Program-made: the position numbers and the translations under genes
Notes under the pieces: generated by a model
Database searches by the model: none
Seen by the model: the letters and a program-made list of their open reading frames with translations, nothing else
Told to the model about the DNA's origin: nothing
Source: Cytophagales bacterium
Lineage (GTDB): Bacteria; Bacteroidota; Bacteroidia; Cytophagales; Spirosomataceae
Assembly (NCBI GenBank): GCA_013205605.1
Contig: JABMMK010000161.1
Span: 1 to 12,211 of the forward strand
Reading direction: 5' to 3'
DNA length: 12,211 bases
In this document: positions 1 to 6,726 of the stretch, in pieces
How positions within the stretch are numbered: position 1 is the stretch's first letter
How the letters are laid out: each line of letters opens with the position of its first letter

Positions 1-789
1 GATCGTGGTGATTTCCAGTGGACATCTGATTTGATATTTACAAAAAACAAAGAAGAAATTGTTTCTTTAGCGAATGGAAAGGTGGATGATATTGGAGCGG
101 GTCGATTTATAGGCCAACCTTTATCTGTTTTCTTTGATTATAAGAAAATAGGTATTTGGCAAACTACTGAGCGTGACCAGGCTTTAGCTTTTGGAGATCG
201 TGTAGGTCAAATTAAAGTAGAAGATTTTAATAATGATGGTAAAATTAATGCAGACGATCGCCAAATTTTAGGATCAGCTGTGCCAAGTTTTGCAGCTGGT
301 TTAACCAATCGTTTTAGCTACAAAGGTTTTGATTTGTCAATCTTTATTTTTACCCGGGTAGGTCAGTTGATACGTTCTCGTTTTCATGATAACGTAAACC
401 AATTAGCAGGTCGTTACAATAATTTATCTTTGAATTTTTGGACACCTAATAACCCAACAAATGAATTCCCTCAACCGGTTGTAACTCAGGAATTCCCGAA
501 AAATGGATCATCATTAACCTATTTTGATGGAACTTTTTTCAAAATAAGGAATATCAATATTGGGTATAACCTTCCTGATAAAGTGGCAAAGAAATTGAAA
601 ATGGAAAGTATTCGGGTATTTGCTTCTATTCAGCAGCCGTTAATTTTGTCTGAATATCGTCAGAAATACAAAGGTATTGATCCTGAAACATTTGTTGACG
701 GTGAGCAAGGAGTTGGCGGTGGAGAGGTGAATACGAATATTTCGCCTGCCACATCGATTACCACTTTTGGTTTAAATCTTAAATTTTAA
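1..789 (+). CDS. SusC/RagA-family TonB-linked outer-membrane transporter, C-terminal part (5'-truncated by window edge)
   Basis: The frame is open from base 1, so this is the last 262 codons of a gene that begins outside the window; a TTG at 31 is not the real start. The protein is the C-terminal beta-barrel portion of a SusC-type transporter, which imports oligosaccharides or other large nutrients across the outer membrane using TonB energy together with a SusD lipoprotein. Supporting features are the typical late SusC block: an acidic DFNNDGKINADD segment (residues 75-86, EF-hand-like), followed by a P-x-F-x-x-G-L-x-N strand and a YKGFDLS strand, and a final strand ending in LNLKF with a C-terminal aromatic residue, usual for barrel insertion. 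The susD partner starts 18 bp downstream, so the pair is one operon. The plug and TonB box lie outside the window, so nothing can be said of substrate or of a sigma/anti-sigma (FecR) link. Confidence 0.95.
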   Translation, partial: DRGDFQWTSDLIFTKNKEEIVSLANGKVDDIGAGRFIGQPLSVFFDYKKIGIWQTTERDQALAFGDRVGQIKVEDFNNDGKINADDRQILGSAVPSFAAGLTNRFSYKGFDLSIFIFTRVGQLIRSRFHDNVNQLAGRYNNLSLNFWTPNNPTNEFPQPVVTQEFPKNGSSLTYFDGTFFKIRNINIGYNLPDKVAKKLKMESIRVFASIQQPLILSEYRQKYKGIDPETFVDGEQGVGGGEVNTNISPATSITTFGLNLKF

Positions 790-807
790 TTAAATATTTT
801 TAAAAAT

Positions 808-2484
808 ATGAAAAATGTATTTAAAAGAAAGATATTCTCTTTCATCGCAAATTTAGGGGCTGTTCTTATATTAATCATTGGCACTCAATCATGTAATGAC
901 TTGTTGACTGAAAATGTTGTTTCAAACATTGGAAATGATTATATAAATACTGCTAAAGGATTAAATGATGCAGTTAATGCAGCATATTCTACGAATCGCT
1001 CATGGTATGGTACTGAGCGTGGCTTTAATCTTTCCATTTTTGGAACCGATTCTTTCACAAACGGAGCGGATGGTAGTTGGAAGTTTATGAATACCTACAC
1101 AACTGATTTTGATACACGTAATGGTAGTATTTCTGAATTGTGGAATGATTTTTATTTAGGCATCAATACATGTAACGCTATATTAGAACGATCTGCAAAA
1201 GTTACGGGATTATCTGATGCTATTAAAAAACAACGTGTTGCAGAGGCTAAATTTATTCGTGCGCACCATTATTTTATTTTAACTCAATTATTTGGTGGTG
1301 TTGATTTACGTTTGACTGAAACTGTCGCTCCTACTAAGGATGTTAAAAGATCAACCGTGGCTGCTCAATATGCTCAAATCATTAAAGATTTAAGTGAAGC
1401 CATACCAGATCTTGAGGCAAAAGCGAAATCAGCTGATTATGGTCGGGTAACTCGTCCAGCTGCTGAACATTTATTAGGTAAGGTTTATTTAACTAAGGCC
1501 ACCTCCTCAGCAAAAGCAGGGGATGATTACGCCAAGGCAATTGCTAACTTAAAAAGTGTTATTGCTAATTATGGAATTACATTATTGCCTAATTTTGGTG
1601 ATATACATAAGCAAGGTAATGAAATGAATAACGAGGTTATTTGGTCTATTCAATACACAAGAGATCCCTTAACGAATGCAGGAGGTAATAATGCACACGT
1701 ATTCTTCTTAATGGAATATGATGTTTTGCCAGGCATGCAACGTGATACGGAAAATGGTCGTCCATTTAAACGGTATAAGCCAACTAATTATACCATTGAC
1801 ATGGTTTTCAATAATCGTGAAAATGATAGCCGGTATAAAAAGTCTTTTAAAGACACATATTATTCAAATAAGCCTGGAACGTATAATACAAGTTTTGATA
1901 TAACGAAAAAGACAGTCACGTTTGCTACGGGAGATACGGCTATTTATTTACCAGGTTTTGAAATGTCTGTGGAAGAAAGAGCTAAGAAAAAGTATCAGGT
2001 TTTGGTTCCTTCTCGATATGATGAACGAATTTATCTTGCTTTGTCTAAGCATATCGATGGTGGACGTATTGATCGTACTCAATTCGAAGGGGGACGTGAT
2101 TTTATCGCCTTTCGTTTAGCCGATACCTATTTAATGTTAGCTGAAGCTCAATATTTTTCAAATTTGAAAGCTGATGCGGTTGCCACATATAATGTTATTC
2201 GCAAGCGTGCTGCTTGGCCAGGAAAAGAAGCCAATATGTTGATTACTGAAGGTGACCTTACCATCGATTTTGTGATGGATGAGCGAGAGCGTGAATTATT
2301 GGGTGAGCAATCTCGTTGGTTAGATTTAGCTCGTTGGGGTAATCTTATTGAGCGTGTGAAAAAATTCAATCCACAAGGAGCTGCCTTTATTAAGTCTCAT
2401 CATGTCTTGAGACCAATTCCTCAATTACAGATTGACAGAGTTACTGGCAATGCCGCTAGTTTCCCTCAAAATCCAGGTTATTAA
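808..2484 (+). CDS. SusD/RagB-family nutrient-binding surface lipoprotein
   Basis: 558 residues, full length for the family. The N-terminus is a lipoprotein signal peptide: basic MKNVFKRK, a hydrophobic stretch to about residue 26, then a lipobox-like G-T-Q-S-C with Cys29 as the predicted acylated residue. The mature protein should sit on the outer leaflet as a lid over the SusC barrel and capture the nutrient. Family marks include the TPR-like helix FIRAHHYFILTQLFGG (about residues 150-165), FRLADTYLMLAEAQ in the C-terminal half, the hallmark RERELLGEQSRWLDLARWG block from residue 492, and the terminal LRPIPQ..ID...NPGY. The gene directly follows susC (18-bp AT-only spacer without a Shine-Dalgarno sequence), as is standard. 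The ligand cannot be read from the sequence; the neighbouring secreted DUF6807 protein is the only hint. A strong hairpin follows the stop codon. Confidence 0.97.
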   Translation: MKNVFKRKIFSFIANLGAVLILIIGTQSCNDLLTENVVSNIGNDYINTAKGLNDAVNAAYSTNRSWYGTERGFNLSIFGTDSFTNGADGSWKFMNTYTTDFDTRNGSISELWNDFYLGINTCNAILERSAKVTGLSDAIKKQRVAEAKFIRAHHYFILTQLFGGVDLRLTETVAPTKDVKRSTVAAQYAQIIKDLSEAIPDLEAKAKSADYGRVTRPAAEHLLGKVYLTKATSSAKAGDDYAKAIANLKSVIANYGITLLPNFGDIHKQGNEMNNEVIWSIQYTRDPLTNAGGNNAHVFFLMEYDVLPGMQRDTENGRPFKRYKPTNYTIDMVFNNRENDSRYKKSFKDTYYSNKPGTYNTSFDITKKTVTFATGDTAIYLPGFEMSVEERAKKKYQVLVPSRYDERIYLALSKHIDGGRIDRTQFEGGRDFIAFRLADTYLMLAEAQYFSNLKADAVATYNVIRKRAAWPGKEANMLITEGDLTIDFVMDERERELLGEQSRWLDLARWGNLIERVKKFNPQGAAFIKSHHVLRPIPQLQIDRVTGNAASFPQNPGY

Positions 2485-2499
2485 TTCTATTTAATTTGT

Positions 2500-2507
2500 T
2501 ATTTTTG
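2500..2507 (+). promoter_or_regulatory. Candidate Bacteroidota -7 promoter element (TATTTTTG)
   Basis: Matches the Bacteroidota -7 consensus TAnnTTTG exactly. The start codon of the DUF6807 gene is 51 nt further on. No clear -33 TTG element is seen at the usual distance upstream, so the call rests on the -7 box and on the recurrence of the identical octamer before two other genes here. Confidence 0.4.
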
Positions 2508-2508
2508 T

Positions 2509-2540
2509 AAAATTCCGAAGGTATTTACCTTCGGAATTTT
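2509..2540 (+). terminator. Strong stem-loop after susD (rho-independent terminator or 5'-leader hairpin)
   Basis: Perfect inverted repeat: AAAATTCCGAAGG-type arm at 2509-2521 pairs with the arm at 2528-2540 (13 bp), with loop TATTTA; the outer T and A of the loop can add one more pair. The 3' arm ends in a T-run followed by TATTAAA. Placement 25 bp after the susD stop fits a terminator, and its near symmetry would let it act in either direction. A candidate promoter box lies just upstream (2500-2507), so the same hairpin may also sit at the very 5' end of the next gene's mRNA. Confidence 0.75.
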
Positions 2541-2558
2541 TATTAAACCTATATTCTT

Positions 2559-3605
2559 ATGAAAAAAATAATTCTATTTATTACTTTATTGTCTTTTGGA
2601 GCTGCTGCTCAAAATCAATCGGTTTCCTTTAAAAAGAATGATGCTGAGAAAAAAATTGATGTAATCATAGGAGGTAAATATTTTACTTCTTATTTCTATC
2701 CAGGGGAATCAGTCCTTAAAAAAGCTGTTTTGTTTCCCATCTTGTCTGCTAAAGGAACTACCATTACAAGAGGTTATCCTATTTCACCTAGGGCAGGGGA
2801 GCGAACAGATCATCCACACCACGTAGGAATGTGGTTAAATTATGAAGATGTTAATGGTTTTGACTATTGGAATAATTCTACAGCAATCATAAAATCCATG
2901 CAGTCTCGCAAAATGGGTACTATTTTTCATGATGCTATAGTATCATCAAAGTCGAATAAAAGTAGTGGTGAGTTGGTGGCAACGGCCACTTGGGTTGATG
3001 ATGACGGAAAAGGCCAAAAAGTATTGAGCGAAAAAACTACGTATGTATTTTCTGGAACAGCAGATACAAGAACGGTTGACCGTATTACTACATTAACAGC
3101 TATTAGTGATTTAGTTGTGTTTAAAGATGTGAAAGATGGCATGTTTGCGATTCGTTTGGCACGCCAATTAGAAATTCCAACCAATAAGCCAGATGTATTT
3201 ACAGATGCAAGTGGAGTTGAAACGAAAGTTCCTGTTTTAGATAATACTGGCGTGTCTGGAGATTATATTTCGAGTGAAGGAATTAAAGGAGAGGCCGTTT
3301 GGAGCACTCGTGCTACTTGGATGAATTTAACAGGTGTGATGGATAATCACCCAATTAATGTGGCGATTTTTGATCATCCTTCAAATGTGAGCTATCCAAG
3401 TTATTGGCACGCTCGTGGATATGGATTATTTGCTGTCAATCCTTTAGGCGCCAAAGTATTCAGTAATGGAAAAGACGTGCGTAATTTAACCTTGAAAAAA
3501 GGTGAATCCGTTACTTTTCGTTACAGAACTTTAATTGCAGATAAAAATATGACTAAATCTGAGTTAAACCTTATGCAAAGCAAATTTGCCAAAGAGGTTA
3601 AATAA
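2559..3605 (+). CDS. Secreted DUF6807 ('PmoA-like') family protein
   Basis: 348 residues. Residues 1-17 form a signal peptide (MKK, hydrophobic core, cleavage probably after AAA at 15-17), so the product is exported to the periplasm or beyond; no lipobox cysteine is present. The body matches the DUF6807 family, often labelled 'PmoA family' in databases: SPRAGERTDHPHHVGMW with H85, H87 and H88, followed by a DVNGFDYW block, and a C-terminal YWHARGYGLFAVNPLG block with H284 and R286. Despite the label there is no real relation to the membrane subunit of methane monooxygenase; the biochemical function is uncharacterised as far as I know. Family members commonly occur near carbohydrate-catabolism genes, and here it follows susCD, so a role in processing the imported glycan or glycoside is a reasonable inference. 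The clustered histidines could bind a metal or take part in catalysis. Confidence 0.88.
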   Translation: MKKIILFITLLSFGAAAQNQSVSFKKNDAEKKIDVIIGGKYFTSYFYPGESVLKKAVLFPILSAKGTTITRGYPISPRAGERTDHPHHVGMWLNYEDVNGFDYWNNSTAIIKSMQSRKMGTIFHDAIVSSKSNKSSGELVATATWVDDDGKGQKVLSEKTTYVFSGTADTRTVDRITTLTAISDLVVFKDVKDGMFAIRLARQLEIPTNKPDVFTDASGVETKVPVLDNTGVSGDYISSEGIKGEAVWSTRATWMNLTGVMDNHPINVAIFDHPSNVSYPSYWHARGYGLFAVNPLGAKVFSNGKDVRNLTLKKGESVTFRYRTLIADKNMTKSELNLMQSKFAKEVK

Positions 3606-3628
3606 TATCGTTATTAGAGAAATTTGTG

Positions 3629-3636
3629 TATTTTTG
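3629..3636 (+). promoter_or_regulatory. Candidate Bacteroidota -7 promoter element (TATTTTTG)
   Basis: Exact TAnnTTTG match in the 73-bp gap before the beta-CASP nuclease gene, 42 nt from its start codon. It is preceded by TTTGTG, as the box at 2500-2507 is preceded by TTTGT. No obvious -33 element is found. Confidence 0.4.
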
Positions 3637-3647
3637 TGATACAATCG

Positions 3648-3663
3648 GGGGCCTTAGGGCCCC
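3648..3663 (+). terminator. Short GC-rich hairpin between DUF6807 and nuclease genes
   Basis: GGGGCC at 3648-3653 pairs with GGCCCC at 3658-3663 around a TTAG loop: six G-C pairs in otherwise AT-rich DNA, followed by TATTTCTTT. It may terminate transcription from the DUF6807 gene. It lies only 15 nt before the ATG at 3679 and downstream of a candidate promoter box, so it could equally be a leader stem-loop in the nuclease mRNA. The downstream tail is an imperfect U-tract. Confidence 0.55.
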
Positions 3664-3678
3664 TATTTCTTTCAATTT

Positions 3679-5103
3679 ATGAAGTTACAATTTTTGGGTG
3701 CAGCTAAGCAAGTGACAGGTTCTATGTACTTGCTTGAGCTTGAAGATGGATATAAAATATTAATTGACTGCGGTACCGACATGGAACGCGAAATTGATTT
3801 TGAAACACCCATAGTAAATAAATCCTTTTTTCCTTTTGATGCATCGTTAATTAACTTGGTTGTTTTAACTCATGCACATATAGATCACTCTGGTAATATT
3901 CCGATGCTTTTTCGTGAAGGGTATGAAGGGCAGGTATTATGCACACCGCCAACTGCAGATTTAACAGAATTATTGCTTTTTGATTCAGCTAATTTACATT
4001 TAAGAAGGTTGAAAGCAGCGCAGGGAGAAAGCAATAAGAAGCATAAGCAAATGGACCGACTCCTACGTAAAGGGGATATGTACTTGCAAAAAGATGTAGA
4101 AAATTCCCTTGAGAATTTTGTTACCTTACAATTCAATAAAAAATTTACGATTAAGCCTGGATTAGAAATAACCTTTTTTCCAGCTGGACATTTATTGGGT
4201 GCCGCTCATCTATACTTCTCCATTACTGAGGGAGCAGAAATTAAGACTCTTGGATTTAGTGGGGATATTGGTCGAAATAATTATCCATTGCACATTGATC
4301 CACAAATTCTTCCTCCAGTGGATTACCTTATTTGTGAAAGTACCTACGGAAATCGGATTCATGAAGATAAAGTAAGCCCCATGGATGCCATGGAAGCTAT
4401 AATTAAGGAAACATGCATCGATAAGCCTGGTCGTTTAGTCATACCCGCTTTTTCAGTGGGCCGAACGCAAGCTGTATTGTTTACTTTAAATCGATTGATC
4501 GAAGAACGAAATTTTCCTGCCATACGAGTTTTTACGGATAGTCCCATGGGCAGAAGTAGTACCAAAATATATGCTAAATACCTCTCTTATTTAAATTCTG
4601 AGGCTAGATCTTTTCAAAAAGAGTATGATGAATTATTTGACTTTGATAATTTAGTTTACCTTCAATCAGAAAAAGAATCGAATGCTATTCAAAATTACCA
4701 TGAGCCTTGTGTGATCATTTCATCTTCTGGAATGATTACTGGGGGCCGAGTAGAAAAGCATATTGCCGATAACATTAGTAATTCCTATGCGACTATTTTG
4801 TTGATTGGTTATTCTGCTGAAGGTACTTTAGGCCGACAATTACTGGCTGGTTCTGAGACGATTAAAGTGAAAGATCGCGAGTATAAAGTAAATGCTAGAA
4901 TACGGAAGATTGATGTATTTTCTGGCCATGCAGACCAATTAGGACTTTTGTCTTTTATCAAAAATCAACAAATTGATAAATTAAAGAAAGTGTTTTTAAC
5001 CCATGGGGAAGAAGAAAGTATGTTGGAATTTAGTCAAGAGATTCAAAAAATTGGCTTCAAAGAAGTTATTTTACCCGCTAAGAATGAAACATATCTACTT
5101 TAA
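3679..5103 (+). CDS. Beta-CASP metallo-beta-lactamase-fold RNA nuclease (CPSF-73/Ysh1-like)
   Basis: 474 residues, predicted cytoplasmic zinc-dependent ribonuclease. The metallo-beta-lactamase core starts at residue 1; motif 2 is H65-A-H67-I-D69-H70, motif 3 is H171 (PAGHLLGAAH) and motif 4 is D196 (FSGDIGR). The beta-CASP insertion follows: motif A is E220 in CESTYGNR, motif B is H417 in VFSGHADQ, and motif C is H442 in LTHGEE, which lies within the C-terminal RNA-specificity segment. All metal and catalytic positions are therefore present. The pattern matches the short bacterial and archaeal CPSF-73/Ysh1 group (COG1236) rather than RNase J, which is longer and has its own C-terminal domain. 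It is not a beta-lactamase: it lacks a signal peptide and has the RNA-specificity motifs. RNA processing or decay is the family role; the specific substrate is unknown. It probably has its own promoter. Confidence 0.93.
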   Translation: MKLQFLGAAKQVTGSMYLLELEDGYKILIDCGTDMEREIDFETPIVNKSFFPFDASLINLVVLTHAHIDHSGNIPMLFREGYEGQVLCTPPTADLTELLLFDSANLHLRRLKAAQGESNKKHKQMDRLLRKGDMYLQKDVENSLENFVTLQFNKKFTIKPGLEITFFPAGHLLGAAHLYFSITEGAEIKTLGFSGDIGRNNYPLHIDPQILPPVDYLICESTYGNRIHEDKVSPMDAMEAIIKETCIDKPGRLVIPAFSVGRTQAVLFTLNRLIEERNFPAIRVFTDSPMGRSSTKIYAKYLSYLNSEARSFQKEYDELFDFDNLVYLQSEKESNAIQNYHEPCVIISSSGMITGGRVEKHIADNISNSYATILLIGYSAEGTLGRQLLAGSETIKVKDREYKVNARIRKIDVFSGHADQLGLLSFIKNQQIDKLKKVFLTHGEEESMLEFSQEIQKIGFKEVILPAKNETYLL

Positions 5104-5107
5104 TCTT

Positions 5108-5115
5108 TATTTTTG
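5108..5115 (+). promoter_or_regulatory. Candidate Bacteroidota -7 promoter element (TATTTTTG) for accA
   Basis: Exact TAnnTTTG match in the 32-bp gap between the nuclease stop and accA, 20 nt from the accA ATG. Transcription would start roughly 15 nt before the start codon, giving a very short leader. Any -33 element would fall inside the nuclease coding region, and none is clear. Confidence 0.4.
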
Positions 5116-5135
5116 CTTAATATAAAATTAGAATT

Positions 5136-6092
5136 ATGAGGACATTGCTAGAATTTGAAAAGCCGATTGCCGAGTTAGAAGATAAGTTAATTGAAATGCG
5201 CAAATTGGCTATTGAAAACAATGTAGATGTTTCTGAAGCTGTAGTCTCTCTGACTGAAAAAATATTGGAACTTAAAAAAGAAACATTTTCTAATTTAACT
5301 CGCTGGCAACGGGTTCAATTATCCCGCCACCCTGAACGTCCTTATACTTTTGATTACATAGAAAAAATTTGTTCTGAGTTTATCGAAATTCATGGAGATA
5401 GGTCTGTAGCTGATGATAAGGCGATGGTTGGTGGTTTTGGTAACATTGATGGTGAATTTTCGGTCATGTTTATAGGCCAACAAAAAGGTCGGAATACAAA
5501 AGAAAGGCAATATCGAAATTTTGGTATGCCTAATCCTGAAGGTTATCGAAAAGCCCTTAGGCTGATGAAGATGGCTGAAAAATTCAATAAACCTATCGTC
5601 TGTTTAATTGACACGCCGGGTGCTTTTCCAGGAATTGAGGCAGAAGAAAGGGGTCAGGGGGAAGCTATTGCTAGAAACATTCGGGATATGTTTATGCTAA
5701 AAGTCCCAGTTATTTGTATTATCATAGGTGAGGGAGCTTCTGGTGGTGCTTTGGGGATTGCTGTGGGTGACCGTGTTTTAATGATGGAAAATACCTGGTA
5801 TTCAGTGATTTCACCCGAATCCTGTTCTTCTATTCTTTGGAGAAGTTGGGATTATAAGGAACAAGCCGCCGAAGCTTTGAAGTTAACAGCGGATGATATG
5901 CTTAAAAACGGGTTAATTGACGGAATTATTTCTGAACCTTTAGGAGGAGCTCATTTAGCACCTGATGTGGCAGCTCAAAACATAAAAAAGGTAATCATAT
6001 CTGAACTCAAAGTTTTGAATGCAATGTCTAGCTCTGAAAGGATTGATGCGAGAATTGACAAATTCAGTAAAATGGGCGTAGTTAAGGAGTAA
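5136..6092 (+). CDS. accA: Acetyl-CoA carboxylase carboxyltransferase subunit alpha
   Basis: 318 residues, close to the E. coli AccA length (319). With AccD it transfers the carboxyl group from carboxy-biotin on AccB to acetyl-CoA, giving malonyl-CoA for fatty-acid synthesis in the cytoplasm. Visible marks: an N-terminal helical region (LLEFEKPIAELEDKL), RHPERPYTFDYI near 66-77, IDTPGAFPG with G162 and the following EERGQGEAIARN, and the GEGASGGALGI oxyanion-hole segment starting at G198 (G203-G204). The C-terminal part ends with the GGAHLAPD segment typical of the family. accD is not in the window; separation of accA from accD is common. The HAD gene starts 1 bp after the stop codon and the acyltransferase overlaps that, so the three are very likely one transcript. 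Confidence 0.98.
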   Translation: MRTLLEFEKPIAELEDKLIEMRKLAIENNVDVSEAVVSLTEKILELKKETFSNLTRWQRVQLSRHPERPYTFDYIEKICSEFIEIHGDRSVADDKAMVGGFGNIDGEFSVMFIGQQKGRNTKERQYRNFGMPNPEGYRKALRLMKMAEKFNKPIVCLIDTPGAFPGIEAEERGQGEAIARNIRDMFMLKVPVICIIIGEGASGGALGIAVGDRVLMMENTWYSVISPESCSSILWRSWDYKEQAAEALKLTADDMLKNGLIDGIISEPLGGAHLAPDVAAQNIKKVIISELKVLNAMSSSERIDARIDKFSKMGVVKE

Positions 6093-6093
6093 T

Positions 6094-6726
6094 ATGAAAT
6101 CTATAAATGCCCTTTTATTTGATTTAGGTAATGTCTTATTGCCTATTGATTTATCGCTTACTTATCAGGCATTTAGTCAATTATCTACTTCTTTTAATTC
6201 GCTTGAAATCCAGGATAAAATAATCAATGAAGGTTTATGGTTAGGATATGAAGCTGGTTTGCAGAATGATGATGAGTTCAGGGATCTATTAAGAGATAAA
6301 TTGAACTTGAATTGCTCTAATGTAGCATTTGATCAAGCTTTTTCCACATTATTATTAGATTTCCCTGCTAATGTGTATTCTTTATTACACGAATTAACGT
6401 CTAATTTCGATCTGTATTTGTTATCTAATACAAGCATAATACATGCTCGGATATTTTTGAATAATCAGTTGGGTCCTAAGGGTGAAAATTTATTTGGGCT
6501 ATTTAAGAAAGCGCATTTTTCATATGAGATGGGATTAGTTAAGCCTAATCCATTAATCTATCAGCAAGTATTAAAGGAAAATAATTTAAAAGCAGAGGAA
6601 ATAGTGTTTTTTGATGATAATGCTGCTAATATTGAATCAGCAATTACATTAGGTATTGATTCTATTTTGATCGATCCAACAACATCTTTTTCTCAGATTT
6701 CTGCTAAAATCAATGAACTATGTTAA
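6094..6726 (+). CDS. YihX-like HAD-superfamily phosphatase
   Basis: 210 residues. HAD motif I is FDLGNV with nucleophile D10; the second position of the usual DxD is glycine (G12), as in E. coli YihX. Motif II is LLSNTS (S111-T113), motif III is K150 in GLVKPNPLIY, and motif IV is FFDDNAANI (D174, D175). The helical cap lies between motifs I and II (about residues 18-95), the subfamily I arrangement. E. coli YihX removes phosphate from alpha-D-glucose 1-phosphate; resemblance is strong along the C-terminal half, but the substrate here is not proven and could be another sugar or lipid-linked phosphate. It starts 1 bp after accA and overlaps the next gene by 7 bp, indicating coupled translation. 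AAGGAG at 6084-6089 precedes the ATG by 4 nt, but it also encodes the end of AccA, so it may be coincidental. Confidence 0.9.
   Translation: MKSINALLFDLGNVLLPIDLSLTYQAFSQLSTSFNSLEIQDKIINEGLWLGYEAGLQNDDEFRDLLRDKLNLNCSNVAFDQAFSTLLLDFPANVYSLLHELTSNFDLYLLSNTSIIHARIFLNNQLGPKGENLFGLFKKAHFSYEMGLVKPNPLIYQQVLKENNLKAEEIVFFDDNAANIESAITLGIDSILIDPTTSFSQISAKINELC

Noticed and set aside
223..258. A dockerin or calcium-binding domain in the SusC fragment (DxNNDGxIxxDD)
   Set aside because: This acidic loop is a normal, recurring part of the SusC C-terminal barrel and not a separate cellulosome-type domain.
1718..2369. Several short open frames inside susD on both strands
   Set aside because: They lie wholly within a well-supported SusD reading frame and encode nothing recognisable.
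2559..3605. Methane monooxygenase subunit, as the database label 'PmoA' would suggest
   Set aside because: The protein is a soluble secreted one with a signal peptide and no set of membrane helices; the label is inherited from a misleading family name.
3679..5103. Antibiotic-resistance metallo-beta-lactamase
   Set aside because: There is no signal peptide, and the beta-CASP and RNA-specificity motifs identify an RNA nuclease.
6084..6089. AAGGAG as a functional Shine-Dalgarno site for the HAD gene
   Set aside because: It is only 4 nt from the ATG, encodes conserved-length AccA C-terminal codons, and Shine-Dalgarno use is weak in Bacteroidota; coupling by adjacency explains initiation equally well.
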